A DNA stretch of 64,000 bases from Spirosoma oryzicola (GTDB taxonomy: Bacteria > Bacteroidota > Bacteroidia > Cytophagales > Spirosomataceae). The notes under the pieces are model-generated. The model was not told the DNA's origin, searched no databases, and worked only from the letters and a program-made list of their open reading frames with translations. Every line of letters starts with the position of its first letter. Within the stretch, counting starts at the first letter, position 1. Below, piece by piece: positions 9,414-18,964 of the stretch. The stretch lies in NCBI RefSeq assembly GCF_021233055.1, contig NZ_CP089538.1:3984501-4048500 (forward strand), in the 5' to 3' direction. Position numbers and translations under genes: made by a program.

Positions 9414-9993
9414 TAAACAGGTTTATTCGATTAGGCCAGCCGACATCTCTTTACAGGCTCACCGATGAACGGCTTTAGAAAAGGCTTATGATCAACCAAT
9501 TTCTTTTAGACTGATTAATCAGTGAGTCTAGCTTTCAACTAAAAGAGAAGATCGAACCATTATGTTATGAAGAATTATGGCTTTGATCGGTAAAGTATTA
9601 TGGCAAAAAAGCAGCTCAAACTACTAGGCAGTCAGAGACGTAATTCATGTAGTTGTCTACAGCAGCGGATTGTAAAACCATTGGAAACACTTCATTTCAA
9701 GTTAAGTCGGGAGTTTGCGCAACTGACGTATTTAAGCCATTATGGCTTTTCCGGCCTAGTGATTAGAGGTTCTGGACCCGAGGTGCTCAGCAAGAACAAT
9801 AGGATAAACAGCCGAAATCAACTCATCTACGATAGCAACGGACTACTAATCACTCGCGTCGCTAATTATCAGCAAAATCCACAACAACAAAGTCGGTTAT
9901 CTACAGATACGAAGCGTATAAATAGTGAAGCATCATTATAACGAAGCCTCCAGAATGACGTTTTGGCGGCTTTTGTCATTTTTAGAACACAAA

Positions 9994-10023
9994 AAATCCT
10001 GACTTCAACATGAGTCAGGATTT
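9994..10023. terminator. Bidirectional stem-loop
   Basis: An 11-bp perfect stem (arms 9994-10004 and 10013-10023, loop TCAACATG) flanked by A-rich sequence on the left. It could stop transcripts from either side of the long intergenic region. Confidence 0.6.
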
Positions 10024-10326
10024 CTGCTTCTATCCACACCATATTTAGGCTGATTTAACCGCCCAAATAATCAGATAAGAGTTTACAGCTTATCCGATTA
10101 GCAAATGTATGTTGATACATATATAGTTGGTACATGAAGGGATGTAAATATTTTACAGCTAGTACTGCTTTTGGTCTAAGAGTAGGTAATACGTCCTCCG
10201 TAGTAACTGATAGTACAGGATAAACAGGGACTTACTTTCTGTTTACACGGGCACCGCACGAAAACACACAGATTACTCAACAAACAACTACTATCACTTA
10301 CCAAACCTACACTGATAATCACAAAA

Positions 10327-10346
10327 AAAGCCCATTCAAGGGCTTT
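10327..10346 (-). terminator. Terminator of mnmE
   Basis: Stem of 7 bp (10327-10333 and 10340-10346) with the loop between them. Read on the minus strand it is followed by a run of T, 38 bases after the mnmE stop codon. Confidence 0.8.
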
Positions 10347-10383
10347 ATGTGCGATGTAATAGTAAGTGGGTCTTTAAGTATGC

Positions 10384-11760
10384 TTACTTTCCGATACAGA
10401 ATTTACTAAAAATAGAATCAAGTAAGTCATCGGTTGTTATTTCTCCCGTTAATTCTCCCAAGTGCTGCAAAGCGACTCGTAAATCCATAGCCAGCCAATC
10501 GGGGGTGACGCTTGCATCAAGTCCATTGATCGCCCGAGCGAGTGCATTATCCGTCCCGATAAGGTGTTCATAATGGCGCGCGTTCGTTACAACCGCGCTA
10601 CCTGTCTGCACAGCGGCATCTGTCCGGACCCGCGCTGATAAGGCCGCCTTTAATTCTTCCAGATGCGTGTGCGTAGCCGCTGAGATCCAGATAATGGGTT
10701 CGGCAGCAATGGTTTCGAGATCCTGTTTTTTTTCGTCGGTCAGTACGTCCATTTTATTGCCAACCAACAGGTAGGGCTTGCCCGACGTTCGAACTTCTGC
10801 GATAGCCGTTTGTAGCTCTGCTGGCTCGATATTTTTGCCATCGAAAAGATAAACGACCATAGCCGCATCGCGCATTTTCTGTTGCGTTCGTTCAATGCCG
10901 ATGGCTTCAATCTGATCCGTAGCCTGCCGCAGACCAGCCGTATCGATCAACCGAAAACGGATGCCATCAATAAATAATTCGTCCTCAATAACATCGCGCG
11001 TTGTACCAGGAATATCCGACACAATGGCTTTCTCTTCGTTTAACAAAGCATTGAGCAACGTTGATTTTCCCGCGTTAGGCTTACCCACGATGACCGTAGG
11101 AACACCATTTTTAATTGCATTTCCCGTCGAAAACGAATCAAGCAACGGATGAAGTACCCGCCGAATAGCAAGCATCAGTTGCCGGAGTTGATCGCGGTGA
11201 GCAAATTCAACGTCTTCCTCGCCAAAATCAAGTTCCAGCTCGACCAAGGCAACAAAGTCGATCAATTGCTGACGCAACGCTTTGAGTTGTTTGGAAAACC
11301 CACCGCGCAGCTGGCTTAGTGCGGCTCGATGGCTGGCGTCGGAATCGGATGCAATCAGGTCGGCTACGGCTTCGGCCTGAACCAGATCAAACTGACCATT
11401 GAGGAAAGCCCGCTGCGTAAACTCACCCGGACGAGCCAGTCTAACCCCTTCCCCACTCAGCCGACGCAGAATCTGCTGAATAATGAACTCGGAACCGTGG
11501 CACGAAATCTCAACAACATCTTCCTTGGTGAAGGACTTTGGCGCACGAAAAACCGTAACGAGTACTTCATCGATAATGCTGCCATCCGTATTTCGCAAAG
11601 TGCCGAAATGAGCCGTATGAGACGCCTGTTGGGTAAGATTTTTTCCGTTAAACAAGCGGTCGGTTATATCGACCGCCCCTTCGCCCGAAACGCGAATGAT
11701 GGCAATGGCACCAATGCCCGGCGCAGTAGCCAAAGCAGCAATAGGTTCTAGCTGAAACAA
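10384..11760 (-). CDS. mnmE: tRNA uridine-5-carboxymethylaminomethyl modification GTPase MnmE
   Basis: This 458-residue GTPase modifies the wobble uridine of certain tRNAs together with MnmG, using a methylene-tetrahydrofolate-derived carbon. The order is an N-terminal tetrahydrofolate-binding domain (MFQLEPIAALATAPGIGAIA), a helical domain, an inserted G domain with GKPNAGKSTLLN (P-loop), GTTRD, DTAGLR and NKMD, and the C-terminal F-C-I-G-K tail that carries the essential cysteine. The length is normal for the family. It seems to be transcribed alone, with a terminator shortly downstream; mnmG is not in the window. Confidence 0.97.
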   Translation of the reverse strand: MFQLEPIAALATAPGIGAIAIIRVSGEGAVDITDRLFNGKNLTQQASHTAHFGTLRNTDGSIIDEVLVTVFRAPKSFTKEDVVEISCHGSEFIIQQILRRLSGEGVRLARPGEFTQRAFLNGQFDLVQAEAVADLIASDSDASHRAALSQLRGGFSKQLKALRQQLIDFVALVELELDFGEEDVEFAHRDQLRQLMLAIRRVLHPLLDSFSTGNAIKNGVPTVIVGKPNAGKSTLLNALLNEEKAIVSDIPGTTRDVIEDELFIDGIRFRLIDTAGLRQATDQIEAIGIERTQQKMRDAAMVVYLFDGKNIEPAELQTAIAEVRTSGKPYLLVGNKMDVLTDEKKQDLETIAAEPIIWISAATHTHLEELKAALSARVRTDAAVQTGSAVVTNARHYEHLIGTDNALARAINGLDASVTPDWLAMDLRVALQHLGELTGEITTDDLLDSIFSKFCIGK

Positions 11761-11837
11761 GTGTATTGTGTATAAGTTAGAGTCTGACGTTCATGCTCTG
11801 TGAGTACATCGGCCTGATATCCTCACAAAGACGTAAA

Positions 11838-12869
11838 CTAAAGACCAGGTAGTTGACCCGAAAAAACAGGCAATCGACTCGTTATGCCTACCAGCCGTTT
11901 TTCAAGAGCGGCCTTTGGAATAGCAAGCCAGTCGGCATGTTGATCGCCGAGAAAGAAACGCATTTGCCCCGCAGCGAGGTTCCTTATCGTTTCGGGTCGT
12001 TTTTCCGCTGATTGGCTCGCCGTGTCGCTTACCTGCTGAACAATGGCGTTGAGTAACGAACGAGTCAGTCCTTCGCCCGCTTCTGACGGCTTAAAATGAC
12101 GCTGAGCGATGGAACGGCCCAGCAGATAAGCTTCCCGAAGATTTTGCGGCAACAACTCTTCGCTGACCCCATTTAGGTATCCAACAACGTTGATGTGATG
12201 CCGGTAGCTTTCTTCCTCCTGTTCCGTGGACAGTACGCCCATTTTACGCAGGCCCAGCAGCACAATGTACGAAAAAGCCAGATTGGTACCGGCCATATCT
12301 TCCTGGTTTACCGGAGTTCCCCAGTTCATATTCCACCGTCCTGAGTGCGTTGAAAACCAGCGCGCTCCGGCATGAATCAGTCGTACTTTAAGCGTTCGAT
12401 TTACGGCTTTTTCACTTACCCATTCCTTAGGGTCGTTGATACCAAACACCCACTCACCGGTTTCCTGCAACCGCCGAACCGTATCGTTTTTAATCCGTTC
12501 CGTTAACCATAGAACTTGAGCGCCATCGGCGCCTAAGTAGCAGTAGGGCAATGAGAAACAACCCAGAATCAGCCCGATCTGACCCGCATTTTTTTTAAAG
12601 AACCGCATGCCTTCGGCCATCTGTTTGGCATCCGCCCAGGCTGGCAATCGATTGTACGTAGCAAAAAAAGTGCGTACCGCTTCCGGCTGTCCATCCGTCG
12701 TAAAGTTGTGGTTGTCTGCCAGCCATGTCATTAGCTGACGAAGTGCGTCACGGCCATTCTCCTCGACAACGGTTGCTATTACCGCATCGGCGGCTGGGTC
12801 GCCCTGCTGCCGACAGCTTTGTAACAGTTCGTTCGAAAATAGTCGCGAGGGTTTAATTAAGGTTGGCAT
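11838..12869 (-). CDS. Oxygenase MpaB family protein (DUF2236)
   Basis: The 343-residue product resembles the DUF2236 family, which includes the fungal oxygenase MpaB and the latex-clearing haem protein Lcp. Visible family features are a helical protein with RTFFATYNRLPAWADAKQ, the LILGCFSLPYCYLGADGAQV stretch, and VRLIHAGARWFS with the following asparagine/tryptophan-rich segment. The His and Arg in LIHAGAR are candidates for haem contacts. There is no signal peptide. It lies 77 bases downstream of the MBL-fold gene region on the same strand and upstream of mnmE, but joint transcription is not certain. The substrate is unknown. Confidence 0.75.
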   Translation of the reverse strand: MPTLIKPSRLFSNELLQSCRQQGDPAADAVIATVVEENGRDALRQLMTWLADNHNFTTDGQPEAVRTFFATYNRLPAWADAKQMAEGMRFFKKNAGQIGLILGCFSLPYCYLGADGAQVLWLTERIKNDTVRRLQETGEWVFGINDPKEWVSEKAVNRTLKVRLIHAGARWFSTHSGRWNMNWGTPVNQEDMAGTNLAFSYIVLLGLRKMGVLSTEQEEESYRHHINVVGYLNGVSEELLPQNLREAYLLGRSIAQRHFKPSEAGEGLTRSLLNAIVQQVSDTASQSAEKRPETIRNLAAGQMRFFLGDQHADWLAIPKAALEKRLVGITSRLPVFSGQLPGL

Positions 12870-12958
12870 CGGATGGCTACTGGTTTCAACTCAGTAACGT
12901 CGTGCGTAAGAAATTGGTTTGGAGCGAATCTTGTCAGAAGGACACTCATTAATCAGCA

Positions 12959-13720
12959 CTATACCCTGATCCGCAAGCCGTCGTAACCGAGCCGGATATG
13001 CATCGGTAACTCGTTCTCAACCTCCCGATGTAAGCCAAGTCGATGGCTGATGTGCGTAAAATAGGTCTGGTCGGCGCCGATACGATTTGCCAGGTCAACA
13101 GCCTGGTCAAGCGTAAAATGCGAAATGTGTGGTTGCCGCTGGAGTGCATCAAGCACCAAAACTTTGGTACCATACACTTTACGTAGCTCCCCTTCCTCAA
13201 TGTAGTTGAGGTCGGTCAGATACGTAAAGTCGCCGATGCGAAACCCGAAAACGGCTAATTTATGATGCAGTACTTCGATAGGTATGACCGTCACTCCTTC
13301 TACCTCGAACGGTTCATTTTGAATTTCGTGAACTCGAATCTGTGGAATGCCGGGGTACTTGTGTTCGGAAAATATGTACGAAAACTCCCGTTCCAGCTGA
13401 TTGAGAACCGTCGAACGGGCGTAGATGGGCATGTCCCGGCCCGACCGGAAATTAAAAGCGCGAACCTCGTCCAGACCAGCGGTATGGTCTTTGTGTTCGT
13501 GCGTAAACAAAACAGCGTCGAGTTGTTTGAGATCAAGACGCAGCATCTGCTGACGGAAATCCGGCCCTGTATCGACAACGAAACTCCGCCCGTCTACCGC
13601 AATATGAATAGACGAGCGGAGCCGTTTATCGCGAAAATCTACGGATCGGCACACATCGCACTCGCATCCAATCAACGGCACTCCCGACGATGTTCCTGTT
13701 CCCAGCAGTGTTATAATCAT
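12959..13720 (-). CDS. MBL-fold metallo-hydrolase (PhnP-like)
   Basis: I start this gene at the ATG ending at 13720, because MIITLLGTGTSSGVPLIGCE is the standard family start; an upstream ATG would add seven residues. The 253-residue protein has the metal-binding HxHxDH motif in FTHEHKDHTAG (H74, H76, D78, H79), later histidines in EVLHHKLAVFGF and in YFTHISHRLG, and a cysteine-rich C.CDVC segment near the start, as in PhnP-type cyclic phosphodiesterases. It probably cleaves a phosphodiester, for example a cyclic phosphoribosyl compound or a nucleotide. There are no phn genes nearby, so the substrate is open. Confidence 0.88.
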   Translation of the reverse strand: MIITLLGTGTSSGVPLIGCECDVCRSVDFRDKRLRSSIHIAVDGRSFVVDTGPDFRQQMLRLDLKQLDAVLFTHEHKDHTAGLDEVRAFNFRSGRDMPIYARSTVLNQLEREFSYIFSEHKYPGIPQIRVHEIQNEPFEVEGVTVIPIEVLHHKLAVFGFRIGDFTYLTDLNYIEEGELRKVYGTKVLVLDALQRQPHISHFTLDQAVDLANRIGADQTYFTHISHRLGLHREVENELPMHIRLGYDGLRIRV

Positions 13721-13838
13721 ACGTAGTGAATGAGTGCCCAAGGCACGTTAGATGACCGGGCTGGCGATTCTGCAAACTAGCAAACAGTCGATCACTGAAA
13801 CACCAGCTTCATTAATCACCAATCCGCACATTCACTAA

Positions 13839-14219
13839 TTATTTATCTGTCAATTGGTTCACAACTTCGACCAACCGATCAAAATTGAGTGGCTTAACCA
13901 GAACGTCGTTAAAGCCCGCCGTTTTGAATTCTTCTTCGGTGTAATTTTTAGCGTTACCCGTGATGGCAACGATTGGAACGGCGGCTTTCTCTTTTTCGGG
14001 TAAGGCCCGAACGCGCCGAACGCACTCCATACCATCCATGATAGGCATGTTGATATCTAACAGCAGGATACTAAAATCTTCTTTCTCAAGAATCTGCAAT
14101 ACCTGTTCGCCGTTTTTTACAGCCGTAATATCGTAATTCTGGAACTCAAGAATTTTACGAGCCAGATTCTGGATAACAGAGCTATCTTCGGCAATCAGGA
14201 CGCGTTTGGAAGCTGACAT
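13839..14219 (-). CDS. Receiver-only response regulator (CheY-like)
   Basis: This 126-residue protein is one receiver domain with no output domain. It has the acidic pair in LIAEDSSV (E11, D12), the phosphoacceptor D55 in LLLDINMPIMDG, T87 in AITGNA and K109 in VLVKPLNF, so it should be phosphorylated by a histidine kinase or phosphotransfer protein. The large hybrid kinase at 15076-18759, which ends in an Hpt domain, is a reasonable but unproven partner. Its target would be a protein, since it has no DNA-binding part. Confidence 0.93.
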   Translation of the reverse strand: MSASKRVLIAEDSSVIQNLARKILEFQNYDITAVKNGEQVLQILEKEDFSILLLDINMPIMDGMECVRRVRALPEKEKAAVPIVAITGNAKNYTEEEFKTAGFNDVLVKPLNFDRLVEVVNQLTDK

Positions 14220-14567
14220 AGGGCTTGGGGAATCGTGTTATGTTTTAGCGAGGTGAAATTAGCATTTTATCCGCAAACGCAAAAAAGGGCGTTAAGGGTC
14301 CGAAATCATAATTTCATTGGTTTATAAGTAGGTAAGCTTTTTCCTGCGTTGATCCAAACCAATTTTTATAAAAAAAATACACTTGAGTAGTACATCAATC
14401 CAATTTTATTCGTAAGTTTATTTCTCCTATCCACTAACTACTATAGAGTTACTGTTCTTTACTCTGCGCTGACGGCTCCGTACCGTCTGTTAGTGACTGC
14501 CACCGCCTGCCACACTACGTTGTTAATGTAGCTTCTTGTGTGTTAAACCTTCTTGCTAACCTACTCT
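14220..14567. other. Divergent intergenic region
   Basis: These 348 bases separate the response regulator (minus) from the WapI-like gene (plus). The sequence is AT-rich from 14320 to 14420 and must hold two divergent promoters. I see no perfect -33/-7 pair, no repeat and no small ORF with a family signature. Confidence 0.45.
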
Positions 14568-15005
14568 ATGAAACTGACCGGACCTGAAGGCTCTTTTGAG
14601 CTGAACATTCTTGATTATGAATGCAGTGACTCGCCTTACTTTATGGACCGCAACTGGCTTATTGTCAGTCTAAAAACGTCTTACCAAGCGCACAATTACG
14701 TCCGCACGGCATCTATCTTATCAACCTGGGAAATGGAATTACTCCTGAAGTGGATGCGCTCCATGGAGGATGGTCAGGAATTATGTTCCAAGCTAAGTTT
14801 TGTTGACCCGGCGCTGGGATTTAGTCATGTTTCAATTGGGAAAGGTGACTACCGGTTCCGGATTAAGCTTAGTTCAGACGCTTTGCCCAACTGGAAGCGC
14901 GACAGAATCCCTTTTTATCTGCCGGTCACTCCCGACAAGCGGGAACTTCAAGGAGCTATTCAGGATCTGGAACGGCAGCTCAAGCGGTTTCCTGTAAGAG
15001 ACTAA
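14568..15005 (+). CDS. WapI-family immunity-like protein, hypothetical
   Basis: Starting at the ATG at 14568 (five codons inside a longer frame), the 145-residue protein has MKLTGPEGSFELNILDYECS, then DRNWLIVSLKTSYQ, WEMELLLKWM and a beta-rich end. The spacing of D..WL.V and the W-E-M--L--W helix resembles the small WapI-type immunity family, which neutralises tRNase-type toxins of contact-dependent competition systems. No toxin gene is adjacent, so it could be an orphan immunity gene or a member with another role. There is no signal peptide. A strong shared terminator follows. Confidence 0.55.
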   Translation: MKLTGPEGSFELNILDYECSDSPYFMDRNWLIVSLKTSYQAHNYVRTASILSTWEMELLLKWMRSMEDGQELCSKLSFVDPALGFSHVSIGKGDYRFRIKLSSDALPNWKRDRIPFYLPVTPDKRELQGAIQDLERQLKRFPVRD

Positions 15006-15042
15006 TCAACGGATCGATAAACAACGGCCCGTTTATAACTTA

Positions 15043-15070
15043 CGCGGGGGCTGCTCAAACAGCCCCCGCG
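15043..15070. terminator. Strong bidirectional terminator
   Basis: A GC-rich perfect 11-bp stem (15043-15053 and 15060-15070, loop CTCAAA) followed by seven T on the plus strand. It lies between the convergent WapI-like gene and the hybrid kinase gene, whose stop codon is at 15076. Confidence 0.92.
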
Positions 15071-15075
15071 TTTTT

Positions 15076-18000
15076 TTATTTTGTCCACTCTGCCAAAAAC
15101 TCGGAGAACGCAGCTTCTAATGCCTGCAAAGCCTCGGCCAGTCCGCTCGTATCGTTCACCTTGAGCTTACCCTCGGCTGTACGGGAAATATCCGCGACAC
15201 GGGATACACCAATCGTTCCGGCACTGCCTTTAAGCGTATGCAGGTGACTTTTGACGGTGGGAATATCGCCGAGTTTGTAAGCTTCAACCGCGCCGTTGAC
15301 CAGTTCGGTAGCTTCCGTCACAAATTCCTCCATGATGCTATCAACCAATTCCTGTCCACCGATGTCGCGAAGTTGACTGACAATGTCTTCGTCGATGATG
15401 GGCAGCGCAGGTTCCACGACAACCGCGCTTACCTTTGGTGATTGGACAGGAATCGCCTGCTGCCTGGCCCGGTTGGCATCCGTAATTTCTTTCACCTTCG
15501 CTATCAGGCTCTGCGCACGGATAGGCTTAGCAATATAATCGTCAAGCCCCTGACTGATAAATCGCTCCCGGTCTTCCCGCATGGAATAAGCCGTCATGGC
15601 CACTACTTTCGGAAGCTGCTTGCCAAACTGCTCGCGCAGGTTACGCGTCGTTTCAACCCCGTCCATATCCGGCATCTGAATGTCCATGAAAATAACGTCG
15701 AAGGCGTCACCCTGAACTTTATCGATTCGCGTTTCGACTTCCCGGATGGCAGCCGGACCACTATCAGCCGTAACGACGACACAACCCGCTTTGCGCAGAA
15801 TTTCGCTGGCGACTTTCCGATTGACGGCGTTATCATCAACGAGTAGCACGTTGGGGTGGTAATCGCTGAAGAAATTCGCTAACGCAACTTCGGCGACTTC
15901 GGTATTTTGTGGGGTTGGGCTGATGGCCGTTTCTTTCAGTTCAATCGTAAACCAGAATGTACTGCCCTTGCCCACCTCCGATTCTACGCCAACATCCCCT
16001 TTCATCAGACTGGCCAACTCTTTGGAGATAGCCAAGCCAAGACCGGTTCCTCCGAATGACTTCCGTGACGACGTATCGACCTGACTGAATGAGTTGAACA
16101 GCAGGTTAATATTCTCCGGTGAGATCCCGATACCCGAATCGTTTACATTGATCCGAATTCGGTTGAATTTACCGCGCTTGCTGATCAGCGAGGCTTCCAC
16201 GCGCACGGTGCCGTTCTCCGTGAACTTGATCGCATTGGAGGTTAGGTTCGACAGGATTTGCAACAGCCGGGTCTGGTCAGCAATGACATAAACTGGCAAG
16301 TCAGGGCTGATGTGGTACGTCAGTTCGTTGTTTTTAGAACTGGCCTGCTGCCCAAAAAGCGCGATGAGTTTATCGAAAATTTCCCGGAAGGCGACCGGTG
16401 ACTCGTGCAGCGCCATTTTACCAGCCTCAATCTTGGAGAGATCCAGAATGTCGTTCAGGATATTGAGCAACGTTTCTGACGACCGCTTGATGGTTTTCAC
16501 GTAGCTACGCTGCTCATCGTCCAGCCGGGTGTCGTTCAGCAGGTCGATCATGCCAATAACCCCGTTCATCGGCGTCCGGATTTCGTGGCTCATGTTGGCG
16601 AGGAACCGTTCTTTTACTTTTAACGAACGTTCGGCTTCTTCTTTGGCTTTGACCAGCTCAGCCGACTGCCGTTTGAGTTCTGTAATGTCACGGGCCAGCA
16701 CGGCCACCACCGAGTAATCGCCCTGCTCGTCCTTCAAAAGCAGCATATTGAACATAAACTGCCGCTCGGTACCGTCTTTTCGACGCATACTCACTTCAAA
16801 GTTGCGCAGGCTGTGATTACGACCCAACTTAATCATGGCCCGGTGAATCACACTCTTGTCAACGAAATACTGCGTGGCATCCTGACCCAGCACTTCTTCA
16901 GGCGTATAACCCATGCGTTTGAAGACCGATGGGCTAATCATTGTAATCCGCCCTTTGCGATCCACCCGAACGTAAATATCCTGTAGGTTTTCGAAAATTC
17001 CCCGGAATTTTTCTTCGCTTTGCCGGGTCGCAATTTCGGCTCGTTTGCGGTTGGTGATATCCCGAGCAATGCCCGATACTTCGTCAATGACGCCCCCGGC
17101 CAGCAGGATCGGATTCAGGTGAAATTCCAGGTAGGTTTCTCCCCGAACGGTTTCGAAATACAGCTCGAAGTTTTGCGGAAAGCCCCGGAACGCCTGCCGG
17201 TACTTTTCTTCCAGCATTTTCCGGTTTTCTTCCCCGATCATCCGCCAGCCCAGCTTGGGCGCACTCGATTGAATCATCGGTGACTCGTCCAATTGGTACT
17301 CGATCAGGCGCGTGTAGTTTTTGTTGAACGACGTCAGCTTCAGCGCTTTATTGACCGACCAGATCAGATACGTGCTGCTGTCAAAAATGGCATTCAGTCG
17401 GGCGTTCTGCTTGTCCAGTACAGCCTCCGACTGCTTGCGGGCAATAGCCAGCGCGACCTGCCCCGAAATAAACTCCAGTAATTCCAGGTCGCGGGGACCG
17501 TATATTTGGGCGTCATCGTACGATTTAACGCCAATAATTCCCGTGATTTCGTCACCGATCCGCAAGGGGGCCGTTAGCATCACCTGCGGTTGGAGCTGCC
17601 CGTACAAGTCGATCTGATGCTGTTCGGCCAGCTGCCGAATGTCTTTTTCGTACAGAAACAAGGGCTTATTCGCCCGAATCGTGTATTCGGTAAGGCCGTT
17701 ACCCAGCTTCCGTTTGGTAAACCGCATGTTGCCTCCGAAGTACTCATCGACGTAATACGGAAACGACAGGTAGGTTTTACTGGAATCGTAGAGGGCAATG
17801 AAAAAGTTGCGCGCATCGATGATGTTGCCCAATTCCTCGTGAATCTTGTGATACAGCTCGTTTAGATTGGGCGTATTGATCGTCCAGTTGGCGATGCTAT
17901 AGTACAGCTTCTGCGATTTTTCCGCCCGAATCTTACCGGTTATATCGTGCAGGATGCAACGGAACGCCGTCGGACGACCGTTATCGAACCGGCAGTTGAC

Positions 18001-18759
18001 ACTACCCGACAGAAAAAGCGTTTTGCCGGATCGACTGCGAAAAACCGTTTCAAAATAAGGCAACTTATCGCCGTTCTGAATACGACTGAGCATCGCCAGC
18101 GTACTATCGGTATAGTCGGGATGCAGCACGTCACGCAGGTTCAGCGCTGCAATTTCGTCCGAACTGTAGCCGAGCATCTCACGCCAGGCTTTATTAACAA
18201 AAATAAACTTACCGTCCAGTGTCAGAAGCTGAATCAGATCCGACGTATTATCGACCAGATCCTGCAACTGCGCGTTGGTATTCGATAAGGCCGACGCCAC
18301 GCGCCGTTTATTGGTAACGTCTTCGCCGATCAGCGTAAACGACGCTGCCTTAAGATCATCGGCGGGATTGATGATAAACGAGTTGAGCCGTACGTTTCGG
18401 ACCGCTCCGCTCCGTGCCAGCAGACTAACTTCTTTCTGTTCAGGATTGACGCGTTTAGTGAGCGCTTCTTCAAATTCCAGTTCGAGCCGGGCCCGGTCAG
18501 CCGCCGGAATAAAAACGTCAAAGAAGTTTTTTCCGACAACCTCATCCGGTTGCCAGGCTGTTACGCGATACGTGTAGGGATTGACATACAATAAGGTTCC
18601 TTCCTGATCGACGGTAACGCCGATTAAATTAAGCTGATCGAGCGTCTGACGAACATCCGTATAGGGCGTTCCATCCGCCAGCGCTACCCCATCGCGTTCA
18701 TGATGAAGCCGTTGAATCTCGGCGACTAATTCATCTTTTGTTTTGGCAGACCATTGCAT
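15076..18759 (-). CDS. Hybrid sensor histidine kinase with PAS, GAF, receiver and Hpt domains
   Basis: This 1227-residue signalling protein carries a whole phosphorelay in one chain. Two PAS domains (about 38-155 and 160-280) are followed by a GAF domain (295-440) and two more PAS domains (450-570, 580-700). Then come HisKA with the phospho-accepting histidine in NMSHEIRTPMNG (near residue 725), HATPase_c (835-945, with NDSGIGI and GGTGLGLAI), a receiver domain with D in FMDIQMPDMDG (near 1025), and a C-terminal Hpt domain with H in HLHTLKGSAGT (near 1173). There is no membrane segment, so it senses a cytosolic cue. The Hpt domain should pass phosphate to a separate regulator, possibly the one at 13839-14219. 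Confidence 0.95.
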   Translation of the reverse strand: MQWSAKTKDELVAEIQRLHHERDGVALADGTPYTDVRQTLDQLNLIGVTVDQEGTLLYVNPYTYRVTAWQPDEVVGKNFFDVFIPAADRARLELEFEEALTKRVNPEQKEVSLLARSGAVRNVRLNSFIINPADDLKAASFTLIGEDVTNKRRVASALSNTNAQLQDLVDNTSDLIQLLTLDGKFIFVNKAWREMLGYSSDEIAALNLRDVLHPDYTDSTLAMLSRIQNGDKLPYFETVFRSRSGKTLFLSGSVNCRFDNGRPTAFRCILHDITGKIRAEKSQKLYYSIANWTINTPNLNELYHKIHEELGNIIDARNFFIALYDSSKTYLSFPYYVDEYFGGNMRFTKRKLGNGLTEYTIRANKPLFLYEKDIRQLAEQHQIDLYGQLQPQVMLTAPLRIGDEITGIIGVKSYDDAQIYGPRDLELLEFISGQVALAIARKQSEAVLDKQNARLNAIFDSSTYLIWSVNKALKLTSFNKNYTRLIEYQLDESPMIQSSAPKLGWRMIGEENRKMLEEKYRQAFRGFPQNFELYFETVRGETYLEFHLNPILLAGGVIDEVSGIARDITNRKRAEIATRQSEEKFRGIFENLQDIYVRVDRKGRITMISPSVFKRMGYTPEEVLGQDATQYFVDKSVIHRAMIKLGRNHSLRNFEVSMRRKDGTERQFMFNMLLLKDEQGDYSVVAVLARDITELKRQSAELVKAKEEAERSLKVKERFLANMSHEIRTPMNGVIGMIDLLNDTRLDDEQRSYVKTIKRSSETLLNILNDILDLSKIEAGKMALHESPVAFREIFDKLIALFGQQASSKNNELTYHISPDLPVYVIADQTRLLQILSNLTSNAIKFTENGTVRVEASLISKRGKFNRIRINVNDSGIGISPENINLLFNSFSQVDTSSRKSFGGTGLGLAISKELASLMKGDVGVESEVGKGSTFWFTIELKETAISPTPQNTEVAEVALANFFSDYHPNVLLVDDNAVNRKVASEILRKAGCVVVTADSGPAAIREVETRIDKVQGDAFDVIFMDIQMPDMDGVETTRNLREQFGKQLPKVVAMTAYSMREDRERFISQGLDDYIAKPIRAQSLIAKVKEITDANRARQQAIPVQSPKVSAVVVEPALPIIDEDIVSQLRDIGGQELVDSIMEEFVTEATELVNGAVEAYKLGDIPTVKSHLHTLKGSAGTIGVSRVADISRTAEGKLKVNDTSGLAEALQALEAAFSEFLAEWTK

Positions 18760-18964
18760 AGTTAACCGTCAGTGAGTAGGTAATTATAGAAGTAACTTGA
18801 CTGTCAGTGATAACGTATACCTTTATTGACTCACTGATTAAATGTAAAAAAAATATCAATTTTCCACAAAGCATCCCGCTCGGATGCCAAGGATCATTTT
18901 TATTCGAAAGCCGTTAATTCGTTGACATAATATTGCGAAATTTGCCCTGAATGATCCTACAACT

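Larger units (their letters stand above)
9414..10383. other. Long AT-rich intergenic region
   Basis: These 970 bases lie between the divergent start of the GT2 gene and the 3' end of mnmE. One plus-strand open frame (9600-9941, 113 codons) exists, but its product is Ser/Asn/Gln/Arg-rich with no family signature, so I do not call it a gene. The region holds a bidirectional terminator-like hairpin (9994-10023) and the mnmE terminator (10327-10346). Nothing looks like a tRNA or a known RNA family. A small RNA between 10030 and 10320 is possible but unsupported. Confidence 0.5.

Noticed and set aside
9600..9941. 113-codon open frame on the plus strand
   Set aside because: Random-looking composition (Ser, Asn, Gln, Arg), no signal, no family motif, no neighbouring operon; kept only as a remark under the intergenic region.
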